Source: Turbatrix aceti (Eukaryota > Nematoda > Chromadorea > Rhabditida > Panagrolaimidae). Taken from it: a stretch of 64,000 bases of DNA. The DNA lies in assembly GCA_963969345.1 (NCBI GenBank), contig OZ017770.1:7201246-7265245 (forward strand), given 5' to 3'. A program made the translations under genes and the position numbers. Position 1 is the stretch's first letter, and the number at the start of each line of letters is the position of its first letter. Shown in pieces: positions 47,901 through 60,835 of the stretch. Under the pieces are notes generated by a model that was not told where the DNA came from, searched no databases, and saw only the letters and a list, made by a program, of their open reading frames with translations.

Positions 47901-50525
47901 AGCTGCGGTGTGAGCATCAAACATACCCCAGCACTTGACGATGATCCCAACTTGGTAACACATTGACCCTACAAATAGCGCCTTCACATTTTACAAAAGA
48001 AAGAATTATAAAAAGTGTGTTCCGACATAAATATACAATCAGTAACCATGTCGGAAGAAAAAAAAGTGTGCGGGCTTGGAGGTGCATCTGTCGACTGGGT
48101 AGAGACCCCGAAAAAATCATAAATCCTATTAAATCAGAGATAAGCTATACAAAAGCTATCATCTACGCAAAGCAGATGTTGGAGGGTGTCAGAGGGAGTA
48201 CATGAGTAAAAAAAGTTGTACGATGCTTTATAAAAAATCTTTTTTTAGAGTATAGCACTGCGTTAAATTATCTAGATGAGATATCAGCGACTTGAAAGAA
48301 TCCTGCCTCTCCGGAACTCATTATCTGAAAAAAAAGCGACTTGACAACTGGTATAGGAAACTACAGCGGAGAAAAACAATACATTTACACTGAACGAGTG
48401 ACGAACAACGGCGCGCAGCAAGTGATCGTGCTGGTTTTTTGTCTCTGTTCGGCTTCGGAGGAGTTACTCGATGGCAGTCGCGGTGGCGGCACTACTTTTC
48501 CGAAAAAGAGTTAAAACGCTACCTCTTATTTCTTGTGCAATCGAGCAGACTAATCTTCTCCGGTTGAATGATCCCGCGGGTCGCTTTCACTTGGGCAGCT
48601 TTTTTTTTGTTTTTCTCAGCGTTTTTGTCCTAATGACTACCGACGCGTCGAATCCCGATCAAGTAGGTTGGAGGACGCGGATCCATGTGCCAGTCAATCA
48701 AAACGTCATATCCTGAGACGCCGCAAAATCAAACTGGACAAAAAAAATGACATTACAAGACCAGCTGCGCATCGCTCACTCAAAGAACACCTGATGCACA
48801 ATGCCGTTCGCTCCATAAAGAGAGTTTGAAACGACTAAACCCTGTCAAGTACCACTTGTAACCAACACAAAAGAATCAAAAAAAAAAGTAGTACATAGTG
48901 AAGAAGAAGAAATGCTTACAAGACCCCTACTTGGGGGGCTGCGGTAGGCGAAGGCGAAGGACAACAGGAAGAAGTTCACCACCCGCGCTGGGGCTTTTGG
49001 CTGACCTAAAGACGTATCGTAATTAACATTTTTACTCTCCTCTTTGTGTTTTGTCATGGCGAAATTAAAGCGACAAAAGAGGGCAAGCTGTAAAATAAAA
49101 AAATTTATTTGAAAAACACAAGTGCTGCAACATGCAAAAATTGAGAATCGCGAAATGAAAAAAAGCGAACGCGGCTTATTTGAGAGCAGAAAGAAACACG
49201 CCATCATCACGGCATTATTACCCCCCGGCATACCGACTAAAAGCTGAAAGGAGGCTCTAATCTCATTACCCGAAGACCGGATGAACCAGAATTGGCGATC
49301 TCAATCAAATTGCCGGCCAACCTGCTTGCCAGCCTGCAGAAAAGGTGGTTTGTTTTGGACGGCTCAGGAAAAGGAGCGCCCAAACACTCCTTTGTAATTT
49401 TGTTTGCCTAAGTAATCAAGCGTATAATTATGTCACAGGTAATAGAGTCTTGATTTTCTTTTGTAACAATTGGCCTCGCCGCCCGCAAAGGTAAGACTGG
49501 CAATTGTCACCCTCGGACAACAAAGGAAGCGACCCAAGGTGCGAATAATTCCGTCATGACAAACAATTGAAACAACGCATAATTTGTTTCAGAAGTTTGA
49601 ATCATGGCAAGGCACAAAAACAAAACAACTTGTTGCAAACAAAAAATGGCATTGACGAAAGTTTTTGTATTTGATCTGTCAATAATGGCAGGAATACCGA
49701 TCGTTTTCATTCGCGCATAAAAACAAGAGACGTCACGTCGGGAGAGACGATCTTGGGATCTCGGGGCCGTTTGTTGTTCACGCGTTAAGGAACAAGGGGA
49801 AAGTACACCCCATGCCAAGTCCGGTTTTTTTGTTACTTTGAAGGGGCATAGGCATCAAAATGTTAATAGCAGTAAATCTCCATGAAGCACCAAAAAGTTA
49901 GATTTGATTACCGAATCACTCATGCATGAAAGCGGTGGTCAAAAGAGGGGGTTTTAAACTGCTGATGAAGAAGAGATTAGTATCTCCGTTGTTCAACCAA
50001 AGCGGCATGCGCTGGTGTTCCTAATGTTCGCCTGGGGACATCACCCATGAAGGGACACCAGGGCAGATGCCATCAAAAGATTCTGACAAATTTCAAGCCG
50101 CATGACTGATGAGCCAAGGGGGGGGGTTCTACTGAATGGTCAACGTGCAACCAATTAAACTTGACTACCGATGTCTAATTGATGGGATTACGACTATTTC
50201 CCATGTGCGATCTAGCTGCCAGAGGACAGGACGAGCCACGTCTCCAAAACATGTGTTAAGGATTCCGTGTTTTTTTCTGCGGGTGCAAGGGGGTATATAA
50301 ATTGACTAAATCAACACGGAAAATTAGATCGTAAAAAATCAAAATTGACGTTGTTAAAAAACAGATTTCGCATAAAATTCAGCAACCAACTGGACCGCAT
50401 AATGTTAACTGCAAGGCTTGCTGACACATGCAAAAAGCAAGGGGATTGTCTGACGCATGCAAGCATCTATTATAACTATCACCGTGAATAGAGGGCATGA
50501 ATGATTTGGAGTCTATCATTACTCA

Positions 50526-50629
50526 CGAGAAAAGAAAGCAGCGTATAGTACAGCTGAATCACTGACCAGGCGAGATAGCAGAGCATGAATAAAATGAGGT
50601 GGCATCGAAGCGTCTTCTGCAGGTCGCCA
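50526..50629 (-). other. possible transmembrane exon
   Basis: On the minus strand an acceptor-like tract (CCCGCAACAG) precedes an open exon and a good GTGAGT donor at its end. The exon encodes GDLQKTLRCHLILFMLCYLA followed by WSVIQLYYTLLSFL, a basic loop and one hydrophobic helix. The pattern resembles the TM1-TM2 region of a class B GPCR, but no neighbouring exons were found, so this is only a candidate. Confidence 0.25.
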
Positions 50630-53600
50630 CTGTTGCGGGCCAAAAAAAAAGACGAAAGGAAGACTCTCGACAGCACACTTATCTCTAATACCTCTCTTAT
50701 GTGTTCACCTCTGACAAAGGCCAAGTGCGAGTCAAGAGCTTGCGCATCCGGCCCTTTTTTGGCTGCACGAGTACGAGATTAGCTGGAGAATCGGACACCC
50801 ATCCGTAACCACACCAGGCAGCGGTCATTTGCCCCCAGAATACGCCTACTTTGCACAATCAGGCGTCAAATGACAGGCGCAGTCCAAAAAAGTATTAAAT
50901 AAACAAAAACAGGCGCGAGCGTGAAGAAGCGAGGAAATTTTAGACCGTGATAGTTGACAACTCTCGCGCTGTCCACCCGCAAATTATATATCATCTTTCG
51001 CTTCTTCCAAGCGACAGTCCGTCATCGCAATTGAAACAACGGACATCCAACCTCATTCACGACGAGGACAAATTTTTGTTTGGCTTGATGACAAATTAGG
51101 CCTCATTGGATAATTCCGGAGCACCGGAGGGAAAGAAGAGGGGGGTCAATCACACGACAAGCCAGCCATTCATTGCCCAACCACTCCTCATTAATCGTTG
51201 TTGACAATCGAGAATAAGACAAAATGTTCTCAGGGGCACAAGTTCGGAGCACTAGTATCCTGTGAGAATTTTGAACACAAGTGAGGAAGTATAGACCTTA
51301 GACCTCCTCCTAAGTGTCCGTCGTGCTCAAAACTGTTGTACAGGACACTTGGTCTTAAAATGACCGGAAGACAGGGCGCGGCTACAGAGGCGTTCGCTTT
51401 TCCAACCTGTCAAGCAATTCATCAAAGCGTCAAATATTGAGACCAAAAAATTTTTGCCGCCCCGATGTGCCAAAATCCCAGGAGATCACGCTGAGCGCGC
51501 GAAAAATCCTTCCCAGTCATGAAAAGCCAAACTTGACAGACAATTGAAACGGTTCTGATGACACCGACTTGTGGATGGAAAAGAACCGCGTCCGACAAAA
51601 GTTACTTTCCAAGCCATAAATGCGCGAACGGCCATTACAGTGGGTCCTTTGAACTGGCATCTCGCGTCTCTGCGTCATTAAAGACGAAGATGGGTTTGGG
51701 TGGGTGGTGTGGAGCCCAAAGAATAAAGCTATGACTAAACACAAAGGAATGACATTGAATAGGGCATCCTAAATCTGGGCACATTCCCATGAACCAACGG
51801 AGATGTCCAATCCAAAGAATTTCACTGACAAAACAAAACATAGCATTCTAATAGAATTCAGGCCTAGCCGACTCAAGATTGTGCAGAGTGATCCGATTTC
51901 CGGCAAAAATGAAACTCTTCGACTTCAGTCGGAAATTAAACGCTAAATTTTATAGCTTGCGCAGCACCGCTCACTGCATGCGCATGCCGAAACTCGTTTA
52001 CTCAACAGGGGCAATACTAGCAGGCCTACAACCAAATTTCTCGATTCGACTGCGTGCCATTGATGCTGCTGGGACACAGCATTAATCTGGAGAGTATACA
52101 TCCAACCTAGGACCATACAATGTTTGTGCGTATTAGCTCTTCCGGTCTAGCAAAGCGAAAAAATCACATCATTAAAGCAAGCAGGTATAAGCCTTCCGTA
52201 AGCTCACTAACTAAGCATTCGGCACCGCGGCCCGTCTACTTTGGCCTTTGCATTCTCCAAAAAGAACCAACCCAGCGCGTTGAAACGCGTCGAAACGCAT
52301 GAGTCTCGGTATAATTGGCATAATGGGGTAGCGGATCACTTTCGCGGACACAGGTAACGCGGACAATAACAAGCTCAGTGAGAAGAGGTCAACCGCTCAA
52401 AATAAATAACAAAGTACCAAGGGCACTACCCGCAGCAACAATTTATGACCGCGGTGCTCATTTGCATGCGCATGTACTACAAAGTCTCCGATGATCGGAA
52501 GAACAGCAGCATCGCGTGGCAATTTTCATTTTACGGTAGTGCCTGTTGTACTGTACTTATGGCATAAGAGGCAAAAGGGCAAAATGGCCAAAACAAAAGC
52601 CTAGCAAACTTTGCACGCATCAGCTCCTGAAAAAGAGGATAAAGAAAGGCACAAGAAAGTAACGAAATAGCTGTGAATATTTTAACTCATGGACTTATTC
52701 AAAGCAAACAAACTATCTCAAAAAAAGAAGGATAAAAACCGCTCCGGATGGATATTCGAAACTTTTTATCCTCCACATTGTATGGAAATCATCAAAATTC
52801 ACGAAAAATAATTAAAAGCTTTGAAAAAAATATAAACGGTCGAATAACTCAACGCTACATTGGGCATACAAAACAAAAAAATAGAGCAAAAGGCTTCCTT
52901 TCGCCTTTGACCGAGAAAAAAAGTGAAGAAGCATGAAACAGTGGATTATTTTACGCTTTAACGCACCTAACTGCGTCTACTACGTTTAAATGTTGAGTTC
53001 GAAAATTGTTCGCTACTTTAACACAAGAATGGGAATAAAGGAAAGGAAAGACACTGATGCGAGGGTAACAGTGTGATGCATGCAGCCTTGTTGTGTGGAT
53101 ATACAAGTTGGCATCCTTTGTAATGCAAGGTAGATTCTAATGCCGTGTTTACATGCCTCGATACGGGGAGAGCGAGTGCCGAGGCGTCGTTATGCGCAGG
53201 AAAAAGCGATAACTACCCTTCTCCTCGCTTTTCTTCTCAGTTTCAATTACATATATGAATTTTTTAGCAAAGATTTGAAAATTTTAACTCGTAATGAGCT
53301 TTGAAATAAACAGTGAAGAAAAAAAGAGCAGCCTTTAGGATTCGCTAACTTTGCCGAACTTTGCCGAGCGAACATCAAGTCTTCTCGATGAAAAATGCGT
53401 TTACGACTCGGACATATTTTGTATCGTATCAGAAACAAAATATGCAAGCGCCAGCGTTCGCGCAGCATTCGTCATGCCTCTGGAGACGGGCATTTGCCAG
53501 CATCTGCATACAAGCATCAATCGTCCGAGTTCAATAAGCGATCATAAATGCGTTGTGATTACTCGTACCCCTGGGATTACAAAACTAACCCCCCTGCTTC

Positions 53601-56202
53601 GAAAAGTTAGACAAATCGGACGCTTGATGAGACAAGAAGGCCACAACACTGCAAGCAACAAGCTTCCATTCTTTCCATTTTTAGGCGGAAGGACCCCCAA
53701 AAAAAAGCAAAAACCATATAACAAAGTAGATAAGCTTGGAGAATGATTCTGTGGTCAGTTTTTGGGGTGACAGATTGGACTTGAAAAGATGACACATTTC
53801 CACCCGGGAAGACATGGGTTGGGTGGCGTAGCGGCATCGCTATTTAACTCTCGATGACCACTAATCATACATAGCTAATGCCAGGGTGCGGCGCGGCGGC
53901 GGCGTTGTAAAAAGTATCGCTTGTTGCTTCGAGCAAAGTCAAAGAAAAGAATCATAATTTTTTTTTGAAAATGCACACTCTGAGCGAGAAAACAAAAGAT
54001 GTTGCGCGGGCAAAGAAGAAGGATAAACTCTTGATTTTAACGCTTGAACAACGGCAACCTCTTTTTGGGGACAAAACAGGGTACCAATAAACAAAGGACA
54101 TCTGCCTTGTCTTACGCAGAATAATCAAATAATGCACTCTTTTTACTAAATGCAGATTTGTGCACACTTAGCAAATTAGTAGTCTGTCGCTAAAAAATAC
54201 AGTTTCTTTGATTGAACAAGTAGCTGCCAGGAACAGAAGAAACCATGAATGAATGCAGAAAAAGCAAGGAGGCCTTCTCAGCAGACAACTTGGATTGAGA
54301 ACTACTTACATGACAAATTAGGAAGTTAAGTGGAAGATTCGATGGAGGCAGTGACCGATTGAGTAGGTTACAACACGCCACCTCCTGTGACAAACAATGC
54401 AACGGATCAGGGTCAATGCCTCCAAGCACGGTGACACAGCGCGTAGGAGTTCGCGCGCTCCCCAGGCTTGGCATTCCATTGAGAGTTGATTTTTCGCTGA
54501 CAGCGAAAGCGTGCTTCCGAGCACAATAGAATGAATGAGAATGTCTGCTGTCAGGCAGGATGGATGTGCTCGCCTTCTTGGCAACTCCTACAGGAACACG
54601 ATTGTTAATGGGACAATCAAAAATTTGTGACAACTTGCAGTAAAAAATGACAGTTTTTGTCAGGAAAAAAAAATATCCATCATACACGTGCCCAAGGTGA
54701 AATACAAAACCGGCAATTTTGTACACGTATGTATAACAGGGAAAAAAAATTCAATCTAAAAAGGGAAATCTTAAATTTTTGTCTAAAGGGTTTGAAATAA
54801 TTAGCCAATTGACCTGTCGTGCGCGAAAAGACGGTGTCACACCTGGATGCTTAAATCACCTGGCCGGGGTGCCGACAAAAGGCTTGCGCTTCCGGTAACC
54901 AAAATTATAGCCCTCATGCGTCAATCGCTTTTATGTAAAACCGGGAATGAGAACTGGGCCTTTCCTCACCACATGAAAACAACTTGCGACGGCGGTTTGC
55001 AATTTTGTAAGTAAAAAGGTAATATGATTCATAAAAAAAGCACGGTAGCATTCCTCTTGTCGGAATACTGCAAATATGAGATGGACGGAAACGAAAATAA
55101 AAACAAGTCGTTGAATCCCGATGTAAAGGAAGGAAGGAACACAACTCGGCCCAAAACGATGGGCAAGGCAATAAAAAACAAACTTTCTATTTGCAGCTGC
55201 ACATGATCTTTTGCTTGCGTGGGAAACTGTCATATTTAGCAGCGGGCATACTGATTTTTATTTCTGCCGATAGACTCGTGCAAAAAATAATGCAAGCATT
55301 CAAGCCTCGGTCGACCAAATGAGGGACCCGACCCCTCCGTTGATTGTTTTCCTCACACAACCTTTTGAAGCGATAAGCAACATGGCAGAGTCGAACAATA
55401 AAGAAATGCAAATTTTTTTTAAAAGTTCAGTTTTTAAAAAGTTGTTGTGCTTTTTTTTCCTTTACGTGCCTCTGAAAAAAAAGTGCGCAACATACATAAA
55501 ACACCGGAAAAAAACAGCTTTCAGGAAAATAAATTGATTTCATTTTTTTGCATTTGTGTGAACGTATCAGATTTTTATTAAATTTGTCACGGATGAAGAA
55601 TTCATCGGTATTGTGAACATTTTTAAATCCGTTATATTCGTATTGATATCTTTGACAAAAATTTCACATTAATTGAAGTAAAACAACAAAATATTACTAA
55701 TTGTTGCGATATGCATGAACGGTTTTTAAGCTTTCAATCTGTTTTTCAAACTCCGTTCGGTGGCCGAATGGCACATTCATGAGGATCAGGTGGTAAGCTA
55801 AAACTGGTCGGTCCTGTTCCCGTTTTGGCCGATTTCATTAAAAAAATTTTTTTGTTGTTTTTGAATTATATTGCCTTTTCTTATCATTTGTTGCATTTTA
55901 AACTGTTATTTTTGTATTTCTTTCGTCAAAAAACAGAGAAATTTTTTTTTAATATTGGTGAAAAAGTCGGGTCTGGCCTTAAAATTCCGGCCCGTTTTTT
56001 AAAATCTCCGGTGAGGGACATAAGAAGCAAGTGAGTAATGCCTAGATTCAAGACATCCGTTTTTTTCATTGCAACAGTCATCCTCATCCGTGTCACAGAG
56101 TACCCGCTGTCAAAGAACATGTCCAACCTACAGACAGAATTCACTAGTTAGATCAGAGTGATGTGTCACAGATCGTGGCTAAAATTTCAAGACTGTACAC
56201 TT

Positions 56203-56225
56203 ATTTTAATTTTAATTTTAATAAA
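56203..56225. repeat. short ATTTTA tandem repeat
   Basis: Three to four ATTTTA units in tandem, followed by an AATAAAATAAA stretch. Simple sequence with no evident function. Confidence 0.6.
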
Positions 56226-58429
56226 ATAAAGGGGATCAAGTCTGGCTTGCTTTTCGTGGGTACTAACTTTTTTTTCCTGCAGATCTTAATGGGTCCTAAA
56301 AATATAAAAGATTTGGCAAACATCTGCCGTAAACCGTTACTTAGTCATGGCATCTTAGAAAAAATATTCATATTTGGGCTGCAACCTGCTCACAATCAGA
56401 TGTAATTGTACTTTTAAAATCCGACCTTGTCTATCAAAAAATTAGTAGTTTTTCTTTGTTTTTTTGGGATTAAATCAATAGCATAACATTGTAATTTGCG
56501 TAAAACGTCATATCCGATGAATGAATGACTTGTAAATATTAACGCCTCCGGAATGAAAAGTGTCAAACTTCGAAACAAAAAATATTTCATGCCGCAATAT
56601 TGTTTCCGTTTTTTTTCAGAATTTAATCATAAAACTTATTCAGCCCAACTATTTTTGCTGCTGCGGCATCTGCGACGCGCAGGTGACTGCTGTGAGTAAG
56701 CACAAAGATCAGGTCACACAACAGAGGAAGTAAATCTCTGCCATAAAATAAATCAATCGAGTTATTTTTTACTTGCGTTACCCAAGTTTTTTTTTGTTCA
56801 TATAAAAGTTGATTTCGTAGACAGCTTTAACGACACGACAGAGGCTTCACATAATTTTTGGTTGCATGATAATTCAGCCAACAGGTGGACGATAACTCCC
56901 GGATGCATATCGTTAATCAGATCGTAAGGAAACAAATCTTACGTCCGTTTGTGCCCAGTTTGTTTCTTCGATCAAAAAAGGAAAACATAATTTTTTTCAT
57001 AATCGTTTTTTTGCATGATTGATGTTCTTTTTTTTGAGTTTCAACAAACAACTTTCGCACCTTTTGCTATGTTTTACTTAATTCTGGAGTGACTCAGCTG
57101 TTGCTCTGCTGAAAGCGACTGTTTTTAAAAATGCATTCCAATGATTCTGTTATTTTGAGGCAGCATTTCATCAGAAGTCAGTCTGCTTCTTCCTGGGTCG
57201 TTGGTAACGATCGAAACACATCTTTATGACAGATCTTTTTTGAGCGATTTATAATGGTCTGGCGGAGGGGGCTTCTCATCGACTGTAACTATGTTTTGTG
57301 GCACACCGATGTACGCCCAAAAATTACACAATTGTCTCTGGTGCCAAACCGGTAAACAACCACAATCCGCGTGCATCGTTGCTCAAATCTGGTATGATTT
57401 TTGGTCAGCTATGCGCACGCACGATCCACAAAAAACCAGGTGCACCGTTCGGCGTCGACGACTGCTTGATCGGCACAGCGTCGTCAAAGTAGATTTAGGG
57501 CCAAGCGAACGCTGACCCAACCGGCTGCTGGTCGCTTGTTGACAATCAACTTGGACTGAACGCGGGGACTGTTGCGCAAGACCCGCAGTCGGTCGGTGCC
57601 AAAAAGACCCCCACGACACTCGGCGATGGCATCCCACTTCGCGCTTCGTGGGTCTGTTCATTCCAATGCGACAATCACGAGCTCTGCTTCTTCCTTGACA
57701 TTTGTCTCTCAGCCAGCTTTTTTGGATAGTTAACTGCCAAGTATGTATTGTGGTTACGATCTCAAGATAAATTGCTCAACCTTTAAATTTGCTCTTTTGC
57801 TGCCAATTACGGTCAATTTATGCCGGGGGTGTCAGATTTTTCACCCGGTTTTTTTAATTATGCAAATTTTGCCATTACGTTAGTATCGTTATTGCTTGTG
57901 ACAGATTGGTTGAACTGTATTTTTGTGACATGAACGATTGAGGAAAGCCTCCTAAATCACGGGTGGCCCTACCAATCTCCCTCCCGGCAGGCCAGCGGCA
58001 GCCCGCGCAAAGGACAGCTGCAGCTGTTGCTCAGCGAGTCATGGAAGGAAAAGCGGGGCGGTACCTCTCTGCGCGGCTGGGTCAAGGTGTGCGTGCCGTA
58101 GCCCGTCGATCATCGGATATCTGTTCGGCGCGCAGCGGAATGCGGCTAATATAGACAGACCGTCAGTCTGAGGACAGGCTTGGCAACGATTGCGTCGCAA
58201 ACCGAAAAACAGTCAGTAGTCAGTCTGTTTTCGTGTTTCCTTCAATCGTTCGTTGCTCTCTTTTTGGGTGTTTTGCCTATCTTCATGCATTGGCAGGGTC
58301 TGTTTTGTTTTTGACCCGTCTGACAGTCCACTGTCACGTGCTCTTAGACCCGACCTGCGACTGTCTATAAACGTTGATCAAAAGATAGTTGATGATAATT
58401 GTTGCATTTTTTTCAGCCGACTCGTCGAC

Positions 58430-60535
58430 ATGCCCACCGCTACGGGGCAATACATCTCGGTGCCGCTCCACCACTGGCAGGACGAGTCTCATGACTCCAA
58501 CCAAAAGTGGGGGCCACAACCTGGAAACGACGAAATTCACTCGGTAGGTATTTTAAAGGTTTTTTTTTGATAAAAAAACGAACTCTGTAAACTTAAAAAA
58601 AATTTGCATGCTTAAAAATTGTGAAATCACCTTCAATTTTGTTTCGAAACACAAACATTTCTTGTACACGATAATTTTTAGTTTATTTTTAAAATTCAAA
58701 AAAGCATTTGATTTTTTTTTTAAATCTTGTACAAAAAATTTAAAAAAAAATTTCAGGACACGGCGTCTTCTCCACACAGCACCACGGGTACAGTAACCTC
58801 CGAAGGGCCGACCATATCCACGCCTTCCCCAGAAGCCGCGGAAACAACTGGATGCCCGCAGTCCAAGAGAAGTGCCAGCAGCACCGACTGTTTCGATCAG
58901 ACCTACGATGACTTCGATACCGATGACAACGCTATGGCCAACGTACCGGCTGCCGATGAAAACACGCCTTCCCAAATCCTGCTTCATGCCAAGTTCAATT
59001 CATTCGAGCAGTTTGAGCAGGTATTCAACGACTGGAAATCCAAGAATTACCACCCTTTTCGGGTTGCTTCGTCTGAAATGATGCGTCGGGTAGATGGCAC
59101 TCAGGAGCCGGTTTTCCGCTATCGGTACATTGTCTACCACTGTGTACACTACGGGTTACCTCGTATGCGAGGTGAGTATTTTGTAACAAAAAAATGGTTT
59201 AAAAAAAACTGCCACCCGAGCATCGCTATTTTTGAAAAAAAAATTATTTAAAACTGTCTGTCAACAATTTTGACCACTAATTTGGATTTTTTTGTAACAG
59301 GTGTTAGAGCGAGTAATTCTAACCGCAACGCGCGGCCTCGAGAGAGGAGAGAGTGGCGCTGGAAATTATCCATATGTCGTTTTTAACCACGAATATTTTT
59401 GTCAAGTACATTGCAAAAACACGTGCTGGCATTTACGATTCAAAAATTGCGCAGCAGTTTAAAAATCGAATAAATCTGCCGCGGTTTTCGTGTTCATTCA
59501 TGAATTTAATTTTTTTTCTTTTTTACAGGAAACGGCAAACGCCCCAACCAGAACTACCTCCCGAGTGGGTGCAAGGCCATGCTGCGTCTCAATCACAGCT
59601 ACACGGACAACGCCCTCCGAATTACGACCCTCCACAGCGAGCATACAAATCACGAGATTGGCCCGGGACTTGGCGTCGTGAAGGTGAACAAGGCATCGGA
59701 GGCCTTTACCAGCAGTGCCGGCAGAATGGTTGACGGTAATCCAGTCATGCCAAAGCGCCGCAAGACAAAGGATCAATCGCCCCTGGAATGCGTAAATCCC
59801 AACATCGATTGCAACATTCCATCTCCCGAATCGAGCCTTGCGTCTTCCATCGCGACCGGTACCACGGCCAATTCATCCACCTTCCCTTCGCCGCAACAGC
59901 TCCCACAGCAGCTTCCAGGTGCCAACGCTATTCTCGAACAGCTCCGACTCAATGGACCTCAGCTGGAGTTCCCGCACTATCGACCAGATTTCGTTCAACA
60001 ACCTCCACCACCTCCTCCACCGGCACCTGTCTTGCCACCACCCGAATTGCCTCAACTTGCGTCTTTCCTATCCCAAGCTCAAGCCCGCGCTCAAGCGGCC
60101 CCCCAGATCAATATCCTCAATATGCTTCAGAATCTCACTGCCGGCCAGAATTTGTTCCCTCGACCCCCAGATTTCGGCGGTGTACCTGCCGGCGCTTCCA
60201 TGGGCCTGAATCAGCACAACATTCAAGAAGCCGCTGGTCGTCTCGATTTTATCAACTTGTTCAACACTGGTAACAACGCTTCCGCGCCTCCTGGGTTCCA
60301 GCACGAAGCTTTCCGCCTTCTCAACCAGATCATGGACAAATCAGCTGCCGTCCCTCAACTCAATCCGCCGCCGTTCAGCTTTCGTAATCGTCAGATCGCC
60401 AATGAGCTCGATAAGACGGTCAGCCTCATTTTCTCGACTGGACGCGAGGATGTCACCAACGTTGTGCTCACCAGCTTGCTTACTCATGCCAAAAACTTAT
60501 TGCCCCTTATCTTAACGCGTAAGGATGTAATTTAA
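58430..60535 (+). CDS. ZSWIM3-N / FAR1-like zinc-binding nuclear protein
   Basis: 511 residues from three exons (58430-58543, 58757-59171, 59529-60535). After an acidic, Ser/Thr-rich N terminus, residues ~90-220 form a domain typical of the ZSWIM1/3 N-terminal region and FAR1/WRKY-GCM1-type zinc folds. It runs FNSFEQFEQVFNDWKSKNYH, VFRYRYIVYHCVHYGLPRMR, GKRPNQNYLPSGCKAMLRLN, then LRITTLHSEHTNHEI. The Cys residues in YHCVHYG and SGCK and the His residues in EHTNHE are the likely zinc ligands. A basic patch (MPKRRKTKDQSP) resembles a nuclear localisation signal. The rest is Pro/Gln-rich (PPPPPPPAPVLPPPELPQL) with helical patches (FRLLNQIMDKS, TNVVLTSLLTHAKNLLP). There is no SWIM finger or transposase domain, so a DNA-binding regulator is the best reading. 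An unused acceptor at 59300 offers a truncated isoform. Confidence 0.82.
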
Positions 60536-60835
60536 TTTTTTTCCTTTGTCTTTTTTGTACCTTTTTTTTTTGGTGGTTGAACGAAATCAACGCGATATCA
60601 TTGATAATCACGCGTTCGTTTCGCTCAATCATTACTTACCTCCGTGAAACCATTATCTTTTTTTTTCTTTAATACGTACGGGCCAAGCCATAAGGCGGTC
60701 ATTGGTAGACTGATGTGAATCAAATGAAGAGACAGACAGAACGAGAACTGTGAAAAACTGGAGGGGTATATGGAAGTGGAAGTGGCAAATATGTGTATGA
60801 ATGATGTAGTGTAGTCATGGATGGGATAAGGTAGG
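60536..60835. other. convergent spacer
   Basis: 300 bp between the stop codons of two convergent genes, T-rich at its left end. No AATAAA is evident on either strand. Confidence 0.4.

Larger units (their letters stand above)
44944..58429. other. 13.5 kb gene-poor region
   Basis: No gene can be modelled with confidence. Short frames are scattered on both strands; the most protein-like are a minus-strand 86-codon frame at 45125-45385, a minus-strand hydrophobic exon candidate at 50526-50629 and overlapping plus-strand frames at 57291-57515. Simple sequence includes a run of nine G at about 50119 and GCGGCGGCGG near 53890. Repeated ATTTTA units lie at about 56203-56225. The last 500 bp (57.96-58.2 kb) are GC-rich and may be the promoter region of the next gene. 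The region may be regulatory, or may hold a gene with small exons and long introns. Confidence 0.45.

Noticed and set aside
49507..49818. Hydrophobic minus-strand frame that might extend the candidate GPCR exon
   Set aside because: Hydrophobicity comes from T-rich simple sequence, and no class B receptor landmarks or splice sites in phase were seen.
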